Source: Terriglobia bacterium
GTDB lineage: Bacteria; Acidobacteriota; Terriglobia; Terriglobales; Acidobacteriaceae
Length of the DNA: 64,000 nucleotides
Reading direction: 5' to 3'
Assembly (NCBI GenBank): GCA_020072585.1
Contig: JAIQGL010000034.1
Coordinates: 1 to 64,000, forward strand
A model generated the notes under the pieces. It did no database searches and had not been told where the DNA came from. It worked only from the letters and a program-made list of their open reading frames with translations. Below are positions 9,796 to 16,544 of this stretch, one piece after another (within the stretch, counting starts at the first letter, position 1; the number at the start of each line of letters is the position of its first letter). Both the position numbers and the translations under genes were made by a program.

Positions 9796-9848
9796 AGTCC
9801 TCAACCATCAACTCTCAAATTCAACCAGCGCGGTACTTGCAGCCGGCG

Positions 9849-10217
9849 CTAGAACGCAAACTCCATGCCGTGATCCAGCCTCTCCGGCGGGATGACTCCC
9901 TGTTTGTTCCACAAAAACTCCAGGGATGGACCGTGAAACGCCAGCCTCCAGGAGGTTATGCGCATTGATTTGGCCTTGCGCGGTGACCGAACGTACGTCA
10001 GCCCACCGTTGTCGTCATGAGCTGCGGTGACAGACGTATCTAGATTGGAGTTTTTCCGGGTCTCAACGCGTGACGGGATGACAGTCGCTTCCCGCTGGAC
10101 TTGCACCTGGGCATGGGCGGAAGAAAGCAGCCGCAACGCCGCGCAATTCGCTGCCGCAAACAGGCGCAACGCAAATGCACTTGCCCCTTTGCTCTCTATG
10201 AGGGATTTCTGGCCCAT
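9849..10217 (-). CDS. Small protein at the head of the che operon
   Basis: I do not recognise this 122-residue product. The ATG at 10217 has AGGAG six bases upstream, and the gene is co-directional with cheY 53 bp downstream, so it may be the first gene of the operon. Residues 15-38 are hydrophobic and Ala-rich, ending in SAHAQ, resembling a weak signal peptide; the rest is basic and without clear motifs. It could be a small secreted protein. Coding status rests on the ribosome site and context only. Confidence 0.45.
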   Translation of the reverse strand: MGQKSLIESKGASAFALRLFAAANCAALRLLSSAHAQVQVQREATVIPSRVETRKNSNLDTSVTAAHDDNGGLTYVRSPRKAKSMRITSWRLAFHGPSLEFLWNKQGVIPPERLDHGMEFAF

Positions 10218-10417
10218 CAACTTCTCCTGGCGAGACCGTCTACCTACCCGTTACACACGCGCAAATAATCCGGAAGCACGAATGTGCAGACATCCACGTT
10301 GAATGACAAATTGCGACAACATCTCACGCCGAGATATCTCCGGTCTTTCCGAGCACGCAAGAGGCAGACCTCGGCACTGCAATCGCTAATCGCAGCGGTT
10401 GCTTGTGAAAATAGGTT

Positions 10418-10681
10418 CTATCGCAATCTTGGCAATGTTTCCGTGAAAGTCACGAGCCATTTCGCGTTCTCCTGCGCGAAATGAATGCCTGAACGGGCTG
10501 GCTTCACTTCTAACTGCACTGCGGCGCAATGTAGACCATTTCGGAACGGCGGCAAAGTTACGATGGTACCGATTTTGTGATGCTCGTCACTGCATTTATG
10601 AAAAATGCGGGGGCTTACCATACGCGCCGGTTTGCTCTTAAGCTCCTTGTGCCCAGGAAGATTTACAGCCCCGCGGATCAC
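10418..10681 (-). CDS. Possible PilZ-like protein or remnant
   Basis: A minus-strand frame with a GTG at 10681, open further upstream to the end of the neighbouring gene at about 10745. The frame upstream of the GTG has a basic, Pro/Asn/Lys-rich start, and the body has an IRGAVN stretch, a central VTLPPF segment and a C-terminal GIHFAQENAKW that recall PilZ-like domains of other acidobacterial proteins. I cannot find a good start with a ribosome site. It may be a damaged gene. PilZ domains bind c-di-GMP, but the canonical RxxxR motif is not evident, so no function is claimed. Confidence 0.3.
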   Translation of the reverse strand: MIRGAVNLPGHKELKSKPARMVSPRIFHKCSDEHHKIGTIVTLPPFRNGLHCAAVQLEVKPARSGIHFAQENAKWLVTFTETLPRLR

Positions 10682-10742
10682 AATCTCAGCGGTGATACCC
10701 TTGGCCTTAGTCTTCGGGTTCGCTGGTTGCCCGCCGTTCGGT

Positions 10743-11168
10743 CTATTCTTGCTCCTTGTTCTTCCACTCCGGCAAGCCGACTTTATTCCCTGGGCAAAGC
10801 ATGAGGTGTTCCGACCTCAGGCCATGGGTGATGGACTGCTTGATTCGCTGCGGGATGCCCACTCCCTGCGCATTCAGGTCGCGGACCAGTTCATGCCGGT
10901 CGATTGGTTCGCCGACACTTTGCAGGCGTGTGATGATCGCGTCCAGAATCTGCGGACGTAGGACGAACCGCAGTTCCGGGTCAACGTCTTTCACAATCTC
11001 CTGCCATCGCGTCTGCGAATAACCTAGGCTAATGAGGGCCAGCCGGCAGCGCTCGGCTCGCTGGAGAGCATTGCGAAGATCGAGTAGCAGTGCCCCGACG
11101 TTGGACGCTAAGGGAGGGTTTCCGCTCCCCAAAGAAACTTCTGGCTCTTTCCGTCTTTCTCTAACCAT
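10743..11168 (-). CDS. Uncharacterised protein, possible winged-helix C-terminus
   Basis: A 141-residue soluble protein of unknown function. Residues 1-20 are basic. Residues 25-60 form an amphipathic helix (LLLDLRNALQRAERC), and residues 75-135 have alternating helices and a final KVGLPEW segment that resembles winged-helix-like folds. It is the last gene of a tightly spaced minus-strand block (10743-12306), starting 6 bp after the preceding gene. No catalytic motif is visible. Confidence 0.6.
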   Translation of the reverse strand: MVRERRKEPEVSLGSGNPPLASNVGALLLDLRNALQRAERCRLALISLGYSQTRWQEIVKDVDPELRFVLRPQILDAIITRLQSVGEPIDRHELVRDLNAQGVGIPQRIKQSITHGLRSEHLMLCPGNKVGLPEWKNKEQE

Positions 11169-11174
11169 TTCCTC

Positions 11175-11567
11175 TCACAAGGCCGCTCGAAGCACACCAA
11201 AGCTGGAGCCTGGGACCGCGAGTTGGTATAGCAGCCCGGCCTCAATGCGGAATTGCTCATAATTGGCAATGATGTGAATAGCAACGTCTCGCCACCTTTC
11301 CGGATCGCCAAAAGATTCCGGAATTTCCGAGCAAAGTTTCTTGAGATGCATTGCCCTCGTTTTCACTCGGTCGACGGCCCTGAGAACCTTCCGGTCTGCT
11401 GACAAATCGCACGCAAGTGCATCTATGACCTCATCCAGATTGCGCACCATGAGCCGGACACAGTCTTTGAATTCCGTCCAATCCCGGCATTCTGACAGTT
11501 CCAGGTGGTAGACCCTGACTACCAGATCATCCAGCGGTGTATCGCGGGCTATCGTTAGGGGTGTCAT
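11175..11567 (-). CDS. Uncharacterised helical protein
   Basis: A 130-residue, acidic and probably all-helical protein that I do not recognise. It is rich in Asp, Glu, Leu and Arg, has no signal peptide or membrane segment, and contains two cysteines near the middle. Its ATG overlaps the stop of the small membrane gene upstream (4-bp ATGA overlap), so the two are translationally coupled. It could be a cytoplasmic partner of the adjacent membrane proteins; that is inference from overlap only. Confidence 0.6.
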   Translation of the reverse strand: MTPLTIARDTPLDDLVVRVYHLELSECRDWTEFKDCVRLMVRNLDEVIDALACDLSADRKVLRAVDRVKTRAMHLKKLCSEIPESFGDPERWRDVAIHIIANYEQFRIEAGLLYQLAVPGSSFGVLRAAL

Positions 11568-11746
11568 ACTGTCTTGCCCCCTTCGGTGCCCAGGCTTGCT
11601 TCAATTCTGGCAAAAGCCGCTTCTATCTTCAGCAGGTCTGCCTCCGTGAGCTCGCGCGTGCCCCAGGGCGAAAGAACGACCACGATCCATGCCGCGACCG
11701 CAACAACATTGGCAATTTGGATGATCTGGCGTACTTGCAGTACCAC
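11564..11746 (-). CDS. Small single-pass membrane protein
   Basis: A 60-residue protein with one hydrophobic helix (residues 9-27, IANVVAVAAWIVVVLSPWG) followed by a charged helix rich in Glu and Ala. It starts at a GTG two bases after the stop of the upstream multi-pass gene and overlaps the next gene by 4 bp, so it sits in the middle of a coupled operon. Family unknown. Confidence 0.55.
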   Translation of the reverse strand: MVLQVRQIIQIANVVAVAAWIVVVLSPWGTRELTEADLLKIEAAFARIEASLGTEGGKTV

Positions 11747-11748
11747 GG

Positions 11749-12306
11749 CTAAAGGATAGTGCCACGCAATTGCTTTTGCCGCACCTTGTACGAGTACAGA
11801 AAACCGAGGCTAGACGCGATCCCAGCCAATAACCGCGACCAGGAAAGTCCAAGGTAGCGTGAGTATATGGCGATAAAGAAAAAAGCCACGGCAACACTCA
11901 ACTGGGATCCAAGTTCAATTCTATTTTCAATGAAACGAAGGGGCCACAGTCCAGCGAACGCAACGACCCCGCTGATGGCGACGAGTAATAACGCACCAGC
12001 CTTTTCTCTTTGCGGCACATTGAGCCCCGGCAGCACGCGGCGTCCGCATTCAATCAGGGTCAGGAAGGTCAGCACCGATATGCTATGGCTGGTCACATAG
12101 AAAACGTAGTAGTAGACTTCATAGCTCGCCGAATAGGCGATGGCGAGAAGCAGAACGCTCTCAAACGCAGCCGCGAACGAATATAGTGAAAACCACCGCA
12201 GCCTTTGATGAAGGCGTTTCTTACAGATCGAGAGGCAAAGAAAGAGCCTGCCGGCGATCAGAACAATCCAAATCGCCAGATCCGCACTGCTTATATAGTC
12301 TTTCAT
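11749..12306 (-). CDS. Multi-pass membrane protein, unknown family
   Basis: A 185-residue integral membrane protein with about five hydrophobic helices (approximately residues 9-25, 39-58, 62-82, 105-128 and 135-158). Arg/Lys-rich loops suggest an ordered topology, and the tail is basic (KVRQKQLRG). No catalytic motif is recognisable. It is the first gene of the four-gene block 12306-10743. Sequence and context do not allow a functional call. Confidence 0.6.
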   Translation of the reverse strand: MKDYISSADLAIWIVLIAGRLFLCLSICKKRLHQRLRWFSLYSFAAAFESVLLLAIAYSASYEVYYYVFYVTSHSISVLTFLTLIECGRRVLPGLNVPQREKAGALLLVAISGVVAFAGLWPLRFIENRIELGSQLSVAVAFFFIAIYSRYLGLSWSRLLAGIASSLGFLYSYKVRQKQLRGTIL

Positions 12307-12357
12307 TGGGCCACAGAACTGCCTTTCTTTCTGCGACCCGCATCATCGGGCGCGCAG

Positions 12358-12672
12358 CTATTTTCTTATCTGGCAGGGAATCCCAGGTCGACAGATCGGA
12401 ATTGGGCCGCCATCAAACGTCTTCGTTCCATCCTTGCAAGGAACGCCGGGCCGACAGAGCGGATCTGGGCCGCTGGACGGTACCGGTTGCTCAACCGAGC
12501 AGGGTTTACCTGGTCTGCAAAGCGGCTCTGGGCCGCCATCAAACATCTTCGTTCCAATCTGACAAGGCCTTCCAGGCAAGCAGATCGGCTCTGGACCGCC
12601 ATCCAGTGCCGCCACTCCGAACGCCGTTCCCAGCACTACAACCACAATCCCCAGCATGATCTTCGCTTTCAC
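12358..12672 (-). CDS. Secreted Cys-rich tandem-repeat protein
   Basis: A 104-residue protein with an N-terminal signal-like hydrophobic segment (residues 4-22), then four repeats of about 20 residues built on the pattern G-P-x-P-(I/L)-C-x-P-G-x-P-C, most preceded by DGG and followed by a short polar spacer (for example DGTKTF). Each repeat has two Cys four residues apart from a PG turn, giving eight Cys in total. The GTG start has GGAGAG upstream. DNA of repeats 1 and 3 shares near-identical stretches near 12406 and 12531, so expansion was recent. I do not know this family; it could bind a metal or form disulfide-knotted units on the cell surface. Confidence 0.6.
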   Translation of the reverse strand: MKAKIMLGIVVVVLGTAFGVAALDGGPEPICLPGRPCQIGTKMFDGGPEPLCRPGKPCSVEQPVPSSGPDPLCRPGVPCKDGTKTFDGGPIPICRPGIPCQIRK

Positions 12673-13061
12673 GTGCCTCTCCAGGGCCGCAGTAGCGGCT
12701 TGGCACGGATTCTAAGCGAAGATCAGCCCCGCAAGGCCCTCAAAATACCCATCCTGTATGCCACAATCTGAGGTCATTTCGGTAAATGCCCCAGAATAAT
12801 TAATGCTTTCGGAACGTGAGCCGAATAGCCGCATAAACACTGCACCAAATTGCGTTTTTGACTGGTTTTGAGCTGCAAAAAATCTTTTCAATCGCCGCAA
12901 AATCAATATGATTTAGATGGCTCAGTGCTTGCTGGACGAACTGCTGCTCTGGGCCAATACAATCAGGGGCCCATTCCTGTTGTGAGGAAGGGGTGCACAA
13001 GGATGTGAGAACTGCCATGCGGTATCAACATCCTGAACTGGACATCGTGCGTGAAGCGCTG
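12673..13061. other. Intergenic, no gene recognised
   Basis: About 390 bp between the Cys-rich repeat gene and the right island repeat. Only short overlapping frames without ribosome sites or motifs occur. It is relatively AT-rich and resembles non-coding DNA at the edge of an integrated element. Confidence 0.5.
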
Positions 13062-13198
13062 AATGCTCCGCGAACGATGATGGTTCAGTGATGTTACGGC
13101 ACACTACGATTTGCGCCGGAACCAAAAACTGGATAACTTGTTGATTTTATGGCGCGCCCTGAGAGATTCGAACTCCCGGCCTTCTGATTCGTAGTCAG
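13062..13198. repeat. Right direct repeat of the island (att-like)
   Basis: Direct copy of 140-284. It spans about 90 bp of sequence downstream of the tRNA-Arg 3' end and the 3' half of the tRNA itself (13153-13198). Identity with the left copy ends at the anticodon stem. Here the tRNA is complete because the 5' half follows on the right. Confidence 0.8.
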
Positions 13199-13226
13199 AC
13201 GCTCTATCCAGCTGAGCTAAGGGCGC
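13153..13226 (-). tRNA. tRNA-Arg (anticodon ACG)
   Basis: A 74-nt cloverleaf without encoded CCA. The 7-bp acceptor stem is GCGCCCT/AGGGCGC, with TA at positions 8-9, a D-arm GCTC/GAGC, anticodon stem TCTGA/TCAGA with loop CTACGAA (anticodon ACG, arginine), T-arm GGGAG/CTCTC with loop TTCGAAT, and discriminator G. It is the probable integration target of the island to its 3' side. Confidence 0.97.
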
Positions 13227-13351
13227 GCAAACGTGCGAGCAGCACTTCCACCATTCTAACAAAGCCCTTCAAATCTGTCCTGCGTTGCCGGAAGCAAGCC
13301 AGGCAAAATTCAAATTTCAAATTTAAGGGCCCAGAATTTACAATCGGCGGA

Positions 13352-13870
13352 ATGCTCACAAGCTGGCATACGGTTCTGGAGATTGCGCTCCGCACCTCGG
13401 CGGTCTATGCCCTGGTGCTTATCGGGATTCGCCTGACGGGCAAACGCGAAGTGGGCCAGATGACGCCGTTTGATCTGACTCTTCTTCTCCTGCTTAGTAA
13501 TTCGGTGCAAAATGCCATGACAGGGTCGGACACTTCGCTCATGGGCGGCGCCACGGCGGCTCTAGTATTGCTCTCACTGAACTTTCTGCTGGCGGAAATT
13601 TCAGGGATGAACCGGCGTTTCCGCAAGATGATCCAGGGATCGCCGACTCTCTTAATTCACAATGGCCAGTGCATCATTCCCCACATGGCAAAGGAACACA
13701 TCTCCATGGATGAACTTGAGCGGGCCCTGCGCGAGCACGGTGTGGCCTGCGCCGGAGACGCAGCCCTTGCCGTGCTGGAAGTGGATGGCTCCATTAGCGT
13801 TTTGAAATATGACGACGTCCCGGACCAGGCCCGGCCACAAAAGCGGCTCAAATTTCTTCATCGGAATTGA
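13352..13870 (+). CDS. YetF/DUF421 family membrane protein
   Basis: A 172-residue protein with hydrophobic segments near residues 17-32, 38-52 and 62-82, followed by a cytoplasmic domain with GSPTLLIHNGQ and the helix MDELERALREHG, then ALAVLEVDGSISVLK. This order is diagnostic of the DUF421/YetF family. Molecular function of the family is poorly known (YetF-type proteins have been linked to spore and envelope properties in Bacillus). It is the first gene beyond the tRNA on the chromosomal side. A GGAATTGACCGGCCAC duplication overlaps the stop codon. Confidence 0.85.
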   Translation: MLTSWHTVLEIALRTSAVYALVLIGIRLTGKREVGQMTPFDLTLLLLLSNSVQNAMTGSDTSLMGGATAALVLLSLNFLLAEISGMNRRFRKMIQGSPTLLIHNGQCIIPHMAKEHISMDELERALREHGVACAGDAALAVLEVDGSISVLKYDDVPDQARPQKRLKFLHRN

Positions 13871-13968
13871 CCGGCCACGGAATTGACCGGCCACATGAGC
13901 AAGACGAAATCAGGCTCGTCGACCGGCACCATCTATCGACTCCTGAAATTTATAACTGAGATGAGACC

Positions 13969-14523
13969 ATGAACATAGAAGAGATCAAAGAAGGCGCAGA
14001 GCACGCTCATGAACACGGGGAGAAGCCACTCGGGCTGACCATGGCGGTTGTCGCGGTGTTACTGGCCATGGCGACTTTGCTCGGCCATCGCGCGCACACT
14101 GAAGAGGTGGTCCTACAGGGCGAGCGCAACACGCAGTGGGTCAACTTTGACACCAAGCGAATGCAGAGGACACTGCATGAAGACTTTGCGATTCTCAGCG
14201 CGTCATTGCCGGGGGCGCAGGAGAAGGCCGCTGAGTTTAAAGAAAAAGCGAGGCTTGAGCGCGAAGGAGAGCCTGGCAAAGATGGGGCGCCCGCCAAAGA
14301 AGGCACGGACAAGATTCGCGAAAGGGCGCTTGAACTGGACGCAGAAATGAAGCTTACACAGCGCCGGGCCAATTATTATGATGGCGCAGAGCTGTTCCTG
14401 GAAATATCCATTGTCCTTTGCTCGATTGCGCTGCTGGCGGAGATGAAGCTCTTCTGGAAGCTGTCATTCATCACCACTTTCATCGGGATTGGCATTGTAC
14501 TGTGGGGATTTCTTCTCCATTAA
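13969..14523 (+). CDS. DUF4337 family membrane protein
   Basis: A 184-residue protein. The N-terminus is His/Glu-rich (EIKEGAEHAHEHGEKPLG), followed by TM1 (about 25-42), a charged coiled-coil central part (residues 55-135, rich in Glu, Lys and Ala), and two close C-terminal helices (about 145-162 and 165-183). This layout matches DUF4337 proteins, which are small and uncharacterised. The next gene, rdgB, starts 20 bp downstream. Confidence 0.75.
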   Translation: MNIEEIKEGAEHAHEHGEKPLGLTMAVVAVLLAMATLLGHRAHTEEVVLQGERNTQWVNFDTKRMQRTLHEDFAILSASLPGAQEKAAEFKEKARLEREGEPGKDGAPAKEGTDKIRERALELDAEMKLTQRRANYYDGAELFLEISIVLCSIALLAEMKLFWKLSFITTFIGIGIVLWGFLLH

Positions 14524-14543
14524 GAACGTCCAGATCTCGACCA

Positions 14544-15188
14544 ATGTCCGAGCTGCCCAAAATCTATCTGGCTACATCCAATGCGGGCAAGGTGCGCGAA
14601 TTTCGTGAAGCCGCCCAGGCTCTGGCCATCACTCTGGCCCCTCTGCCTGGGCTTGCAGCCTTGCCGCCCGCAATTGAGAATGGCGCCACGTTCGCGGAAA
14701 ACGCCAGGATCAAGGCCGAGTATTACAGCCGCTTTGCGCCTGGAGAAATCGTATTGGCGGAAGACTCAGGCCTCGCTGTTGATGCCCTGGACGGTGCGCC
14801 GGGCGTTTATTCAGCCCGCTATGCTGCGGTCCTTCATTCGGGGGTTGCGTCTCACGAAAACTCTGATGATGATGCCAATAATCTCGCACTCGTGAAACAG
14901 CTAAAACAACTGCATGGCAAAAACTTTACCGGCAGGTATATATGCGTGATTGCTTTGGCGCGCGACGGCCAAATCCTGGCAACTTTTACAGGCGAGGCCC
15001 ATGGCGAAATGCTCACCGTCCCGCGCGGTCATCAGGGGTTTGGATACGATCCGTTTTTCTATTTCCCTGCCCTCGGCAAAACATTTGCTGAACTCTCACT
15101 GGAACAAAAACGCGAGCACAGCCATCGCGGCAAGGCGATACGTCATATGCTGGATTGGTATTCACAACGGACGAAATCGGGCGCATGA
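14544..15188 (+). CDS. rdgB: RdgB/HAM1 non-canonical purine NTP pyrophosphatase
   Basis: Hydrolyses dITP, XTP and ITP to monophosphates, keeping deaminated purines out of nucleic acids. Family signatures are LATSNAGKVREF at the N-terminus, ENGATFAENARIKAEYY, LAEDSGLAVDALDGAPGVYSAR (catalytic Asp in EDSGL), and the C-terminal GHQGFGYDPFF with SHRGKA. The product is 214 residues, the usual size. I chose the ATG at 14544 just ahead of the conserved start; the frame is open upstream into the DUF4337 gene but carries no domain there. Confidence 0.95.
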   Translation: MSELPKIYLATSNAGKVREFREAAQALAITLAPLPGLAALPPAIENGATFAENARIKAEYYSRFAPGEIVLAEDSGLAVDALDGAPGVYSARYAAVLHSGVASHENSDDDANNLALVKQLKQLHGKNFTGRYICVIALARDGQILATFTGEAHGEMLTVPRGHQGFGYDPFFYFPALGKTFAELSLEQKREHSHRGKAIRHMLDWYSQRTKSGA

Positions 15189-15221
15189 TACCGCTTCAAC
15201 GCAACCACCACTGAACGGCGG

Positions 15222-15713
15222 TCATCTGACCATATCTGTGGCTTCCTTCTTGATCTTCTTCAAATCCGCCTGCCATTGGGTCCCATCTTTAAATTGCAGT
15301 TCAGCAATATAAAACATGATGCCTGTGGGATGTTTAGCCAGGTCTGCTTTAACAGATGCTCCCTGCCCGGTGATGTCAAACTCTGTGGCTGTATCCACAG
15401 TCTCCGGTACAGCTATAGCATCGCCCTTGGTCATCCTGACGTCATCCTTCTTCACGGCTGCCCAGCCCAGGCGATAGCTTTGGATTCTTTGATGGCTCTT
15501 ATTTTCCAGGTGCGCGTCCAAAAGAAGATTGTCTGCTCCAAAGGAAGCCTGGACAATGTGGACGGGATCGTCTGCCTGCCGCGCAAAAAGCATCAGGGTT
15601 TCCTGGATATTGCTTTGAGATAGAGCTGGTGAGAGCCCAACCATGGAGGATTGCGTCGCAAGGACGATAATTGCACAAAAGATGCAGGCCAATGATCTCT
15701 TCACAACATTCAC
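15222..15713 (-). CDS. Secreted protein of unknown function
   Basis: A 163-residue product with a signal peptide (basic start, hydrophobic residues 8-24, cleavage likely after SPALSQS). The mature part looks beta-rich, with ENKSHQRIQSYRLGW and IMFYIAELQFKDGTQWQADL, reminiscent of small periplasmic immunoglobulin-like proteins common in Acidobacteria. It is a single gene, convergent with rdgB. No enzyme motif is visible. Confidence 0.65.
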   Translation of the reverse strand: MNVVKRSLACIFCAIIVLATQSSMVGLSPALSQSNIQETLMLFARQADDPVHIVQASFGADNLLLDAHLENKSHQRIQSYRLGWAAVKKDDVRMTKGDAIAVPETVDTATEFDITGQGASVKADLAKHPTGIMFYIAELQFKDGTQWQADLKKIKKEATDMVR

Positions 15714-15832
15714 CTCTCAACCGCCAGGGTGATGTCCACGGCCGCACAATCGGGCCATGGCTTGCGCCCTGCACATTTCCGTACCGCCCGCATCCTTACA
15801 CCATGGCAGGAATTTCTCAAGCAGAAAGTTAA

Positions 15833-15850
15833 GGTTCGGTCTAACGAACC
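15833..15850. promoter_or_regulatory. Palindrome, candidate TetR operator
   Basis: Inverted repeat GGTTCG-N6-CGAACC about 57 bp upstream of the TetR start codon. Size, symmetry and location suit an autoregulatory operator of a TetR-family fatty-acid regulator. An AT-rich TATAAAT segment just downstream could be a -10 box that such binding would mask. No binding data are available. Confidence 0.45.
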
Positions 15851-15906
15851 GGTATAAATTAGGCGTTGCGCTGCTCTGCAAATCCAAGTAAATTCAAGGT
15901 TCTCTC

Positions 15907-16542
15907 ATGGCAAAACGGCCTTCACAAGCGGCTGCACGGTCAGCAAATGGGACTTCCGATAAGTACCAGCGCATCCTGGATGCAGCCATCGAAGTCATTG
16001 CTGAGCACGGTTTTTTTCACTCCCGCGTGGCGGAAATTGCCGACCGTGCCGGGGTGGCCGATGGCACGATCTATCTTTATTTCAAGAATAAAGACGAACT
16101 GCTGATGGCGGCCATTGACTCGGCTTTTCACCGGTTTATCCAGCGAGCGCGGAGTTCCCTGGACCAGGTCCAGGACCCCAGAGAAAAGCTGCGCCGCATG
16201 GCTTTCCTGCACCTGGAGGCGCTGGGCTCAAACCGCAGCCTGGCCATCGTCTTCCAGACCGAGTTGCGCCATAGCGCTAAATTCCTTGGCCAGTTTTCGC
16301 ATAACCTGCTGGTGGAATACTTTGACGTGATCAAAAGCGTCCTGCGCGAGGGCCAGGAGGCGGGCGTGTTCCGTGCCGATATCTCCATCACAATTGCCGC
16401 CCATTGCTTCTTTGGCGCTGTTGATGAGATAGTAACTACTTGGATCCTTTCGGATCGCGACCGTGATCACGATTATCACCTCTCCAGCCTTACAGATTCG
16501 GTCGTGGCCATAGTCCTTAAAGGAGTAGAAACGGGCTCTTAA
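15907..16542 (+). CDS. TetR-family transcriptional regulator
   Basis: A 211-residue repressor. The N-terminal DNA-binding domain (about 20-66) has ILDAAIEVIAEHGFFHSRVAEIADRAGVADGTIYLYFKNKDEL, split here only by its helices. The C-terminal ligand domain has the HLEALGSNRSLAIVFQTELR pattern seen in fatty-acid responsive members (FadR/PsrA-like in Bacillus and others). The acyl-CoA synthetase gene follows 2 bp later, so it probably senses an acyl-CoA and controls fatty-acid activation or degradation. The operator candidate lies at 15833-15850. Confidence 0.88.
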   Translation: MAKRPSQAAARSANGTSDKYQRILDAAIEVIAEHGFFHSRVAEIADRAGVADGTIYLYFKNKDELLMAAIDSAFHRFIQRARSSLDQVQDPREKLRRMAFLHLEALGSNRSLAIVFQTELRHSAKFLGQFSHNLLVEYFDVIKSVLREGQEAGVFRADISITIAAHCFFGAVDEIVTTWILSDRDRDHDYHLSSLTDSVVAIVLKGVETGS

Positions 16543-16544
16543 GT

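Larger units (their letters stand above)
285..13152. mobile_element. Putative tRNA-Arg genomic island carrying chemotaxis genes
   Basis: About 12.9 kb lie between two direct repeats that include the tRNA-Arg 3' half, the expected layout of an element inserted at a tRNA 3' end with the intact tRNA regenerated at one side. Contents are an IS91-like transposase remnant, a chemotaxis operon on the minus strand, several uncharacterised genes and a repeat-rich secreted protein. No integrase, relaxase or phage gene is recognisable inside, so the element is either decayed, mobilised in trans, or the product of accretion. The boundaries are seen in sequence; mobility is inferred. Confidence 0.6.
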
